Assembly (NCBI RefSeq): GCF_900112175.1
Contig: NZ_FOYT01000002.1
Coordinates: 62,001-126,000 of the forward strand
Direction: 5' to 3'
From: Halogeometricum rufum
Lineage (GTDB): Archaea; Halobacteriota; Halobacteria; Halobacteriales; Haloferacaceae
DNA length: 64,000 nt
Below are positions 6,927-14,808 of the stretch, one piece after another. The notes under the pieces are model-generated. The model was not told the DNA's origin, made no database searches, and saw only the letters and a program-made list of their open reading frames with translations. The position numbers and the translations under genes were made by a program. Within the stretch, counting starts at the first letter, position 1. Each line of letters opens with the position of its first letter.

Positions 6927-8941
6927 GTCTCGGATGGAAGTTCAGCCGGGCCTCTACCGAGGATGGCCGGTCGGGAGGGGATCCAGCGGCGTACGCCTTC
7001 GAGAACGATCTTGAGGACTTCGTCCGAGAGACCCTCCAGAACGCGAACGACGCCGGCCCAGAGAACGAAGACGAGCCGGTGAGCGTTACTTACCACCTGA
7101 AGGAGTACTCTGGTTCAGACCTCCAAGACCTCTTCGCTGCGGTTGATTGGAGTGAGGAGATTGACGGTGACTCGGAGACCGAAGAGTACCTCAAAGATCA
7201 CCTTCAGACGGTCGCGGACTCTGGACAAGATGATGCCCTCGCCCGTCTTCTAGATGAGTTAGAAGATGACGGTAGTCTGCTGATGGTGACGGTCGCAGAC
7301 ACGAACACACACGGGCTCTTCGGTGCGGAAGGTGGTAGTGGACCCTTCTCTGCGTTAGTCCTTGATGACCTAGTCACCGAGAACAAGGAATCCGGCGCTG
7401 GCGGAAGCTACGGACTAGGCAAGGCCGTTCTCTGGAGTTGGTCTGGGCTCTCAACCGTACTCTTCACTTCCCACCCAAGAGACTGCAATGGCAACGAGCC
7501 ACCACGTCTCATAGCTCGAACCCAACTTCCGTCCCACGAGATTGACGACGACCAGTATCGCTACCTAGGCAGGGGGTTCTTTGGATACTTAGACGAGAGC
7601 GAACGGGACGTGCGAATCGACTCAGACGGAGAGACAAGGTACAAGTGGGGGAAGAACCCAGGCCGACCACTCTCGGCATGGGGTGACGAAGCCGAGAGTA
7701 TAGTTAATCAGATTGGGGTTCCCACACCACAGAGGGAGGGAACTAGTGTTTCCGTACTGGGATTCTGCCCGCCTGGATCCGATAATCAGCCGAACGTTGA
7801 AGACCTAGCGGACGACATCGCCCAAGAGGCCTCAAAGTGGTTCTGGCCTGCCATGCTCCGCGGTTCATTGGAGGTCAACATCGAGACTGATTCGGATACT
7901 CGTGTGGTAGACACCACAGAGTGCGAAGAAGTGATCCCGTTCGTCGAGTGTATTCGGAGTAGAGAGTCAACGGTGGACGTCTTGGACAAACCAGGCGACA
8001 TCGCAGTCACCTCACCGACGTTCGAGATCCCGGACAAGAAACCTGGAGAGACTGAAGAGGAAGAGGATCCAGCGACCGAAGATGGTCCAATCAACGTCTA
8101 TGCACGGCTCGCCGACCCGGAGCGTGACCTCGGCCTGAAGAATCGCGTCGCGCTCGTCCGAGGGCCGGGGATGGTCGTCAAGTACTACAATCGAAACCGG
8201 ATCGTCTACGGCGACCGCACATTCCACGGGGTCGTCCTGGCTGGAAACGCACGGACATGGAACGGTGAATCGACCCAGGCAGACCGAGATATCGAAGACT
8301 TGCTCACGGCTGCTGAACCCCCGACTCACAAAAATTGGGAGAAGACCCGAAACCTCCTTGAGAAGTACGCCGAAGACGACGCAACTTCTTGCATCAACAA
8401 CCTTCAGAGGAATTTGATCACTGAGGCATTGAAATCTTTGGTCCAGGTTTCGCGAGAGGGAGGAGAGTTCGTCGCTGCAGGACTGGCAGAACGGTTATCT
8501 CTCCCCGAAGCCGGAGCAGAAGGGGGGTCTGGTAGCGGTGGTGGCGGTGGTGGCGGTAGTGGCGGAGGTGGTGGAGGTGGCGGCGGCGGTGGTTCTCCGA
8601 CTGTCACAGGTGATCGTAGTGTCACCTTCGACCACAACGAGGGCCGTTGGTCGTTCGAGGGAGACATCAACGTCGGTGTCCATCCTCACGGGATCTGGGA
8701 ACTCAGAGTCACGATCCAACAGCTTAGTGAGGAGGGGAACGTTATCGATCAAATACCTGTCGGAGTCGTGAGTTGTGGGAACGACGACGTATACGTTGAC
8801 GACACGGGATCCGAAGCACTCCTGAGGGCACCTACGCACGTAGACACGATCAAGTTCATTGGCCGAACAGTCGTTGACCGAGAGCGGCTACAGACACGGC
8901 TGAACATCAACGCTACCGTTCAAGAGGTGGACGAGTCGTGA
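6923..8941 (+). CDS. GHKL ATPase of a three-gene defence-like operon, with poly-glycine linker
   Basis: 672 residues. N-terminal GHKL ATPase: RETLQNANDA (E36, N40, D43), VADTNTHGL (D126, G131) and the lid GGSYGLGK (160-167). A conserved-looking middle contains VALVRGPGMVVKYY and AAEPPTHKNW, consistent with an S5-like second half of the ATPase module. Residues about 533-557 are almost pure glycine/serine and connect to a C-terminal beta-rich domain of about 110 residues. It differs from the GHKL protein at 1598-3598 in motif spelling and architecture, so they are not recent duplicates. The GTGA overlap with the next gene and the two-base gap after that make this a three-gene operon. Defence function is inferred from company and family. 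Confidence 0.8.
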   Translation: MSLGWKFSRASTEDGRSGGDPAAYAFENDLEDFVRETLQNANDAGPENEDEPVSVTYHLKEYSGSDLQDLFAAVDWSEEIDGDSETEEYLKDHLQTVADSGQDDALARLLDELEDDGSLLMVTVADTNTHGLFGAEGGSGPFSALVLDDLVTENKESGAGGSYGLGKAVLWSWSGLSTVLFTSHPRDCNGNEPPRLIARTQLPSHEIDDDQYRYLGRGFFGYLDESERDVRIDSDGETRYKWGKNPGRPLSAWGDEAESIVNQIGVPTPQREGTSVSVLGFCPPGSDNQPNVEDLADDIAQEASKWFWPAMLRGSLEVNIETDSDTRVVDTTECEEVIPFVECIRSRESTVDVLDKPGDIAVTSPTFEIPDKKPGETEEEEDPATEDGPINVYARLADPERDLGLKNRVALVRGPGMVVKYYNRNRIVYGDRTFHGVVLAGNARTWNGESTQADRDIEDLLTAAEPPTHKNWEKTRNLLEKYAEDDATSCINNLQRNLITEALKSLVQVSREGGEFVAAGLAERLSLPEAGAEGGSGSGGGGGGGSGGGGGGGGGGGSPTVTGDRSVTFDHNEGRWSFEGDINVGVHPHGIWELRVTIQQLSEEGNVIDQIPVGVVSCGNDDVYVDDTGSEALLRAPTHVDTIKFIGRTVVDRERLQTRLNINATVQEVDES

Positions 8942-9990
8942 GCGACTCGGAGGGCGCGTCTGGTGACTCTGTGGCCGATCTCTCTAGCTTCGACTTCTCG
9001 GGGCTTGAGACGCGTTCAGGGAACCTTAGAGCCTCTAAACTCCCCCACGCGCACGACCCAGAGGGGCTGCAGTGGGAACTCGTTGGGAACGAAACATCCG
9101 AAGGCGAGTCGTTAGCACTGGACGTAGAATCTCGCGGCCGGCTCGTCGGTCGAAACTGGGACGAGTTGGAGTTGAACTTCGAAGTGACGGTCACCGACGA
9201 CCTCTACGATACTGTAGTTCCCTCTGACGAAGATGGATCACACGCAATCCTGGGTATCGTATACTTCTGTCGTTCCACAATCCTTCGCGATGTTAGTGAG
9301 ACCGTGACGGTGGACGGTGCAGACACGTACGAACTCTCTGTTACGCTGCAGAAGGAGGACCTTCGTGATTCGGTCGTCCTGAACCCAGCCCTCGCTCGCT
9401 CTGACTCCACAGGGACAGACGAGAACTACGCGACAAACGAGGGTCATAGGATGGCAGAAGGAGATCTCTGGACCATCGAGCTCGACCACGTCGGGTCTCT
9501 GGGGAGCCTCCTCCAACCACGCGAGAAGAAATTTAGCGAGGACGACGACTTCCCAGACGAGGATCACCTCGTATTCGTCGACTTCGAACGGAACCCTCCA
9601 CGGATCTTCGTCAACTCTGATCACGAGCGGATCGTAGCTTGTCTCAATTCGGATAGCAACCAGGGGTGGGAGGCTAGTGCCCGTGAGGTACTCTACAACC
9701 ACATCGAGTCGCAGATTTGGCCACAGCTCATCCTCGAAGCGGCCGCTGGTATCTCTGACGACGGAGATGTGCCCGAAGAGGAGTGGAAACGAGCCGTGAT
9801 AGAGAAGTTCAGAGAGCCGTTGTACGGTGAGGAGATAGACTACGAAGACGCAGTCACGAATCTACGGGAGGATACAAGTTCCCCTGAACGAGTAAGGAGA
9901 CTGATTCAGGATATTGATGACGCCGTCCAGACGAAGACTAACCCCCCGAGCGATGCGATGTCCCTGCTCAACCTGATTGATCGGAGGTAA
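8938..9990 (+). CDS. Hypothetical protein, second gene of the GHKL operon
   Basis: 350 acidic residues starting at a GTG that overlaps the ATPase stop (GTGA), so translation is coupled. The first half looks beta-rich (alternating hydrophobic strands, for example LELNFEVTVTDDLYDTVV), much like the C-terminal domain of the preceding ATPase. The second half is helical with conserved-looking aromatics (ESQIWPQLILEAA). I do not recognise a family or catalytic motif. It probably forms a complex with the ATPase, judging only from coupling and shared fold impression. Confidence 0.7.
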   Translation: MSDSEGASGDSVADLSSFDFSGLETRSGNLRASKLPHAHDPEGLQWELVGNETSEGESLALDVESRGRLVGRNWDELELNFEVTVTDDLYDTVVPSDEDGSHAILGIVYFCRSTILRDVSETVTVDGADTYELSVTLQKEDLRDSVVLNPALARSDSTGTDENYATNEGHRMAEGDLWTIELDHVGSLGSLLQPREKKFSEDDDFPDEDHLVFVDFERNPPRIFVNSDHERIVACLNSDSNQGWEASAREVLYNHIESQIWPQLILEAAAGISDDGDVPEEEWKRAVIEKFREPLYGEEIDYEDAVTNLREDTSSPERVRRLIQDIDDAVQTKTNPPSDAMSLLNLIDRR

Positions 9991-9992
9991 CC

Positions 9993-10682
9993 ATGGCGGA
10001 ACAACTTAAACGACTCACACCGGAAGGCCACTACCGCGTCAAAAAGCACCTGAAGGAAGGAGAGCACGTTTCAAAGCTCCCAGACGATATTGAGGAGAAT
10101 GTCGTCGAAATTCCGAATCTAGAAGCGGATCTTGACGGTCTAGAGGACGATTTGGAAGCAGCAATAGCTGAAGGCGACGTCGTATCGGGACGGTCGCGTG
10201 GAACCACTATTGACGCCCACGCGGCCCCACAGGTCCATCAGCGGATAGATATCGACCGTCGAGACGCGGCTATCGATGGACTCTGGCATTGGCTCTGTGT
10301 TTTCCGGTTCCGGGAGTTCGTCTACGACCGGTGGGACACAGGTGGAAACATCGTTGAGAAGTTCCTGGCCGGCGGGACGAATATCTACTCCAACGCTATC
10401 CATCGGCTCTGGTGGGGTGCCGAGTTGACACACGAAGGAGACGACTACAGCCGTACACGCACCCTGTTCAGCCAAGGCGAACTCGCGAACGACATATTGG
10501 ACCGTCGTTTCGCCCGATGCGAGTCTGCAGCTCAAGTCGTAACTGACGAACTAGATGGTGAGCCGTCATCCCGAATTAGTAAGACGACGAGGAACTTGCG
10601 GAACGAGTTGTCTCTTTACACACTTGAACTCATGTCCGAAGAGGGAATCGCTAGACTGGTAGACGAAGTAGAGGAAGGATAG
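9993..10682 (+). CDS. Hypothetical protein, third gene of the GHKL operon (possibly DUF6339-like)
   Basis: 229 residues beginning two bases after the previous stop. A helical core contains WHWLCVFRFREFVYDRW and, about 35 residues on, IHRLWWGAELTHEGDDYSRT. From memory this Trp-rich pattern resembles the DUF6339 family, which occurs beside GHKL ATPases in bacterial defence loci; that assignment is tentative. No nuclease motif is evident. As the last gene of a tightly coupled operon it is likely a structural or effector partner. Confidence 0.65.
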   Translation: MAEQLKRLTPEGHYRVKKHLKEGEHVSKLPDDIEENVVEIPNLEADLDGLEDDLEAAIAEGDVVSGRSRGTTIDAHAAPQVHQRIDIDRRDAAIDGLWHWLCVFRFREFVYDRWDTGGNIVEKFLAGGTNIYSNAIHRLWWGAELTHEGDDYSRTRTLFSQGELANDILDRRFARCESAAQVVTDELDGEPSSRISKTTRNLRNELSLYTLELMSEEGIARLVDEVEEG

Positions 10683-10684
10683 GT

Positions 10685-11092
10685 CTACTCTCCCCTGAGC
10701 ACGCGGTCAGACCAATAGGGAGTATCTCCCAAATTGCGCTTGAGGTCATCACGGCACTCGTCTTCGCTATGAGTGTCTCAAGCCGTCCCAACCGAGCAGC
10801 ATCGGGTTCTCTTCGCTTTCTCCGGTGCCAGAATCACCAACGATAACGTTGCCGGATCACGTTTGACTAAAGATACCAGTAAGGGCGCGGAAACGTCCCG
10901 AGATGTCTTCACGTCAACTTGTAGCCAAAGACCTCAAAGTCGTGCTCAGAGCTTCTCTGTAGGTTGAATCGACGGATGGGCTCCTTGTTCTTCCACTCCC
11001 ACATCTCCACAGGCGAGTATTCGCGACAGAACTCGTGGAATGGGAACTCCCCGAGGTTACCGATTCGCTTCACATCCAAATCGTCTGCACCT
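10685..11092 (-). pseudogene. Decayed gene fragment with frameshifts and a stop
   Basis: Three minus-strand segments in different frames read as one acidic protein tail of roughly 130 residues: ADDLDVKRIGNLGEFPFHEF through FEVFGYKLT (down to 10912), then EDISGRFRALTGIFSQ and GNVIVGDSGTGESEENPM, ending with DDLKRNLGDTPYWSDRV and TAG at 10685-10687. The breaks are a frameshift near 10911, an in-frame TGA at 10857-10859 and a frameshift near 10770. Upstream of 11092 the frame is closed by TAA and no further homologous reading is evident. I do not recognise the parent family. A pseudogene of this kind is typical of a mobile island edge. Confidence 0.55.
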
Positions 11093-11198
11093 TAGATGAC
11101 TGCTATTGGTGGGCCCGCTCACGATCAATCTCGCTGGTGGTAAACCGATATATTGACAGAATGTCAGATACTCTGAATATGAACTTTCGTACTCACGT

Positions 11199-11293
11199 GT
11201 AACCGCCTGTTACGCACCGTTTCCCCGCTAACAAGGAAGATCTAGCGAACTCCCTATCAAAAAGTCCCGAATTACGCTGTAACACTCTGTTAC
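11199..11293. repeat. Two GTAAC-N5-GTTAC palindromes exactly 80 bp apart
   Basis: Identical five-base arms and identical five-base spacing at 11199-11213 and 11279-11293; the second extends to TGTAAC-N5-GTTACA. They lie in noncoding DNA between the decayed gene and the integrase operon. Such paired palindromes are typical of operator or recombination-accessory sites, but nothing ties them to a specific protein. Confidence 0.45.
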
Positions 11294-11882
11294 ATCCTGC
11301 TCAGATGCCTGAACGTTGCTTAACTCCTCTACAGTTGTTGCCGGAGGAGCAGTAGATTCAAAATCCGATATTGATGTTGCTTCCGCTTCGGGTTCCACAC
11401 CGTGCTTAGTGTGAATATTCCTACTCTCAATCTAGAGAGGCTCACTAGAATTCCGTTGTCGGAACCAATCCCGGCTTGACGATGAGCGTATTCCCCGCGG
11501 TTACACACCTCCATTGGCGTTCCATTCTATAGAAGCAGACCCTCTCCCTTCACAGGTACTGAGAACTCTTCCGACTTAGCCCAATCAATTGGTCCGAGTC
11601 GTGGCATTCATGCCTTTTCTGGAAGCACGATTCCCATCCTATTACGGCTCGATGGCACCCGAATCCCGTCTATTGCCTCTGGATGCAGGGATCGCGACTA
11701 GAATTGGTGACGAACATTGAAAGTGGCAACTGCAATTGGCGTAGTCTGCACAAAGACCACTCAAAAACTCGGGAAGAATGCAGTATCGTTAACGCAGTTG
11801 TGCCCAGTCTCTGGATACTGTTCTTTCGGTGTCCCAAATTGTTGAACACCAATTCACCAATCCCCAATTCTAATTGGCCCTC
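11294..11882. other. AT-rich noncoding stretch, no gene seen
   Basis: About 590 bases with only short, non-acidic open frames on both strands. I see no IS termini, tRNA or extended repeats. Base composition is clearly lower in GC than the chromosome after 15870. It may be decayed sequence of the mobile island. Confidence 0.5.
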
Positions 11883-11888
11883 TAAATA
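11883..11888 (+). promoter_or_regulatory. TATA box of the integrase operon
   Basis: TAAATA centred 26 bases before the ATG at 11912. It implies a leaderless transcript for the first gene of the operon, whose downstream genes mostly overlap. Confidence 0.6.
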
Positions 11889-11911
11889 CTCAATTCGGCT
11901 CTCTCACGGCG

Positions 11912-12121
11912 ATGACGTCGAACACGTCAAGAGCATTCGCAGGTCGGCTGCCAGTCGACAAAGCAGAGCTCTTCGAAGCAGCGATCGAAGAATCAGACAA
12001 TACGAAATCAGAAATGGTGCGACGTGCGATTCAGTACTACATTAGTAAGAATCCCGATCGCATCGAGGTACTCTATCCAAACGATTCTCTGGAGCGGTTC
12101 ACGCTGGAGTTGATGGATTGA
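11912..12121 (+). CDS. Small ribbon-helix-helix-like protein
   Basis: 69 residues with the pattern RLPVDKAELFEAAIEESDNT-KSEMVRRAIQYY, which fits a ribbon-helix-helix DNA-binding fold (a short strand followed by two helices). The leaderless start is supported by the TATA box 26 bases upstream. Its TGA overlaps the next ATG (TGATG). As the first gene before the integrase it may regulate the operon or act as a recombination directionality factor; that is inference. Confidence 0.65.
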   Translation: MTSNTSRAFAGRLPVDKAELFEAAIEESDNTKSEMVRRAIQYYISKNPDRIEVLYPNDSLERFTLELMD

Positions 12122-12351
12122 TGGCTGAAAACCGAGTGCCGAACATCATCTACAACGAGCCAGAGGGACGAGAAGCTCGTATCGCGCGAGATGCGAACGG
12201 GGTCGCGATCGGGGTCGCCCTATTCTTCACTCCAGGCGAACTCGCAGCCGTCGGTGTTGACCCGGCGAAAACGGATGTCGTGAGGCTGCGGTTCGTCGAC
12301 GGCGAAATCGACCTCATCCCAGCAGAAGCCAGAGAGTACACATCGGCATAG
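12121..12351 (+). CDS. Small hypothetical protein in the integrase operon
   Basis: 76 residues starting at the ATG that overlaps the preceding stop by one base. Alternating hydrophobic segments (VAIGVALFFTPGELAAVGVD, then VVRLRFVDGEIDLIP) suggest a compact beta fold like AbrB or SpoVT-type DNA-binding or antitoxin proteins. This is only a fold impression. Position between two DNA-binding proteins favours a regulatory role. Confidence 0.55.
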   Translation: MAENRVPNIIYNEPEGREARIARDANGVAIGVALFFTPGELAAVGVDPAKTDVVRLRFVDGEIDLIPAEAREYTSA

Positions 12352-12406
12352 CCGTTGCGAATTGAGGAAACGGTTATGTCAGATGTGTCCGTTGCCTACA
12401 TTAGAA

Positions 12407-12661
12407 ATGGATAATCCCCACGAAGACGGTGACGAACGGGACGACGAGGGGAAGTTCTCGACGAGATACGCTCCGGAGGATTTCCTCAGCGCACTAGACC
12501 GATTAGGTGGTTCAGGATCGACAAAGGAGATTGCAGACGAAGTGGGCTGTTCGAGACGGACAGCGAACTATCGCCTCTCTGACCTCGAAAACGAAGGGCG
12601 AGTCGACTCGCGCGAAGTTGGACGATCGATTCTGTGGCAGGTGAACGAAGATGGCGAATAG
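12407..12661 (+). CDS. Winged helix-turn-helix regulator
   Basis: 84 residues from the ATG at 12407 (MDNPHEDGD). After an acidic N-terminal tail comes a clear winged helix: FLSALDRLGGSGSTKEIADE, then VGCSRRTANYRLSDLENEG and RSILWQV as the wing. An upstream in-frame start at 12362 would add 15 basic residues and is less likely. The gene overlaps the next by 11 bp. Probably a transcription factor controlling the element's integrase genes. Confidence 0.7.
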   Translation: MDNPHEDGDERDDEGKFSTRYAPEDFLSALDRLGGSGSTKEIADEVGCSRRTANYRLSDLENEGRVDSREVGRSILWQVNEDGE

Positions 12662-13088
12662 CCGTCACGCAGCGACGTATCCGAGCGAGGAGCAGTATCA
12701 GCGGTGGCAAGACCGCGCGAACGAGATGGGGATGTCCACTTCGGAGTTCATCGAAGCGATGGTCGAGGCGGGGATGAAGAAGTTCACCGCCGCCGTCGAA
12801 CCCGACGAAACGAACCAAGAGCTCCGAGATCAGCGACGGGAACTGAAGGACGAACTCGACCACACGCGGAGTCGGGTTCGAGAACTGGAGGACATGGTCT
12901 ACCACGGAGAGCGCCGGACCATCAAACGCTACGTCGACGACAACCCGGGCGCGACGTACGACGAGATCATCCAGCACCTCATCGAGACCGTCCCGAGCCG
13001 AGTAACTACCCACCTCGGTGACCTCGAAGGAGACGAACTCCGGTACGAGGACGAAGGCTACTACCCGGCCACCGGAGACCGTTCCTGA
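12651..13088 (+). CDS. RHH and coiled-coil DNA-binding protein
   Basis: 145 residues in three parts: an N-terminal CopG-like segment (SEEQYQRWQDRANEMGMSTS, then EFIEAMVEAGMKKF), a charged coiled coil from about residue 55 to 85 (ELRDQRRELKDELDHTRSRV), and a C-terminal winged-helix-like segment (TYDEIIQHLIETVPSRVTTH). It overlaps the previous gene by 11 bp and ends in TGATG shared with the next. Likely an architectural or regulatory partner of the recombinase. Confidence 0.65.
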   Translation: MANSRHAATYPSEEQYQRWQDRANEMGMSTSEFIEAMVEAGMKKFTAAVEPDETNQELRDQRRELKDELDHTRSRVRELEDMVYHGERRTIKRYVDDNPGATYDEIIQHLIETVPSRVTTHLGDLEGDELRYEDEGYYPATGDRS

Positions 13089-13633
13089 TGGCCCGAGGTG
13101 ACACCGACACTTCTGACCGCGCTACCAACGAAATCGGAGAGCGAGATGTCGAATACTGGCTGGGCGTGTACAAGTCGATAGACGAGGTTCCGAGCCGATA
13201 TCGACTGGAGAGCTTCTCGTCCGAGTTCGCTGGGAAGGATACGTGGAGCGACTACTTGGACACTCGTGACGACCTCGCGGAGTCGACGAAGAAGAACTCG
13301 TGGTATCCGTGCGGCGACCGCTTCAAGAAGTTCATGCGGGAGGAAGTAGGGCGACACCACGCCCTCGCTCACCCGGACGACATCGAAGCGTATCTGAGCC
13401 ACATCAAAGACGGCGGCTACTCGATCAAGGTCACAGAGCGGTCCTCGAACACCGTCTACTACCAGCACCTCTCTCCGCTGAAGACGTTCTTCGCGTGGTT
13501 GGTCCACCACGTCGACTACCCGCACGTCTACAACCCCCTCCTACTGGCGGCCCACGCGGGAGGAGTCACGCGCGAGGTGTGGTACTGGCAGACCGAATAC
13601 AAACCCGGGTACGCGGAGCGACGAGATGAGTGA
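13088..13633 (+). CDS. Core-binding-domain protein, recombinase accessory
   Basis: 181 residues resembling the N-terminal SAM-like core-binding domain of tyrosine recombinases (STKKNSWYPCGDRFKKFMRE, HPDDIEAYLSHIKDGG, LSPLKTFFAWLVHHVDYPHV) but with no catalytic domain of its own. The next gene, which overlaps it by eight bases, carries its own core-binding and catalytic domains. It may be a paralogous half-recombinase that binds arm or core sites. Confidence 0.65.
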   Translation: MARGDTDTSDRATNEIGERDVEYWLGVYKSIDEVPSRYRLESFSSEFAGKDTWSDYLDTRDDLAESTKKNSWYPCGDRFKKFMREEVGRHHALAHPDDIEAYLSHIKDGGYSIKVTERSSNTVYYQHLSPLKTFFAWLVHHVDYPHVYNPLLLAAHAGGVTREVWYWQTEYKPGYAERRDE

Positions 13634-14732
13634 AAACCAAGCGACCCACGAAACGATAGCACAGGCGTTCGGTCGAACGACCGATCCGCTGGCAGAGTAC
13701 GACGGTCGATTCAAGCAGCTCGACGTAGACCCGTTCCAACTCTGGTTGGAGGAGCAGGTCTACACGAAGGATTACGCGAAGGGGACGGTCCAGGCGTTAG
13801 AGCGTCCGATCGATCAGTGGTGCGAGTTCATGGCCGAACGTCACGACCGCCACCCGGCAGTTCCGACGACGAGCCACGTCATGGACTTCGCTCACTACTA
13901 TCTGGAGGAGCGAGACAACTCGAAGAACACGGTCGGCGTGAAGTTGGGTACGCTCAGCCGAGTGTTCCGCTACTTCCAAAGCGAACCTGCATTCCCTCAT
14001 CCCACGGATTTCAATCCGTTCGACGCCGCGAAGGGAAAGATCGACCTGAACGGCGACGATCCGAAGGAACCGCGTCCCATCCCGCTGGAAGAACTTCGGA
14101 ATGTTCTGCAGAACGAGGTCAAGCATGTCCGTGATAGGGCGCTCATCGTCATGCAGTTCAAGCTCGGACTCCGGGCGTCAGAGACGGCGAACATCAAACT
14201 GAGCGAGATCCACATCGCCAACGCGGAACTGCAGGACCACTACGAAGAATTGGGCACGCACCCGGCGCTCGAAGGACGACCCAACGCGGTCTTCATCCCG
14301 CACGACCGAGAGCGGAACAAGTCCGAGCGGCCGCGCGTGCTGCCGCTTGACGACGAACTTCGTCGCGTGCTGCTCCAGTATCTGCTATGCAGGCCGGATA
14401 ACGGCGAGCCGTGGCTATTCCTCTCGAAATCGGGCGGTAAGAAGGTCGGCCACACGAATATCAACGACGTTTGGAAGAAGTACTTCCGACCGGAGTACGG
14501 ACCGAACGAGCGGTATCGCGGTGTGTCGTCGCACTACGGTCGTCACTACTTCACGACGTGGTTCAGCATCGAGCGAGAGTGGCCGCGTGACCTCATCAAG
14601 TATCTTCGAGGTGACCGGCAGAGTGGTGGGAAGATTCGGTCTACGCGAGACGCTATTGACTCGTACATTCATGCGTGGTACGAGGATATAGAAGATCGAT
14701 ATCGGGAGGATATCTATAAGCTTCGGATATAA
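13626..14732 (+). CDS. Tyrosine recombinase / integrase (XerC/D-like)
   Basis: 368 residues. N-terminal core-binding domain (about 30-125), then a catalytic domain with arginine I in LGLRASETANIKLSEI, the H-x-x-R box in SSHYGRHYFTTW, and the nucleophile tyrosine in DAIDSYIHAWY near the C-terminus. It cuts and rejoins DNA at att sites by a 3'-phosphotyrosyl intermediate. As the last gene of a chain of overlapping small DNA-binding genes, about 1.1 kb from the mutY junction, it is the likely agent of insertion of the island. Confidence 0.9.
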   Translation: MSENQATHETIAQAFGRTTDPLAEYDGRFKQLDVDPFQLWLEEQVYTKDYAKGTVQALERPIDQWCEFMAERHDRHPAVPTTSHVMDFAHYYLEERDNSKNTVGVKLGTLSRVFRYFQSEPAFPHPTDFNPFDAAKGKIDLNGDDPKEPRPIPLEELRNVLQNEVKHVRDRALIVMQFKLGLRASETANIKLSEIHIANAELQDHYEELGTHPALEGRPNAVFIPHDRERNKSERPRVLPLDDELRRVLLQYLLCRPDNGEPWLFLSKSGGKKVGHTNINDVWKKYFRPEYGPNERYRGVSSHYGRHYFTTWFSIEREWPRDLIKYLRGDRQSGGKIRSTRDAIDSYIHAWYEDIEDRYREDIYKLRI

Positions 14733-14808
14733 CAAATATGTAATTTGTATATGATATACTGTAGTGTTTCGGAGGAAGAAATTCAAGGCTCTATTTTGAG
14801 TGTGCATT

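Noticed and set aside
11199-11293. Orc1/Cdc6-type replication-origin boxes
   Set aside because: The palindromes lack the long origin-recognition-box sequence with a G-rich flank, and no orc1/cdc6 gene is nearby.
10683-11911. Insertion-sequence remnant
   Set aside because: No terminal inverted repeats, target duplications or transposase motifs; the decayed reading does not resemble a transposase.
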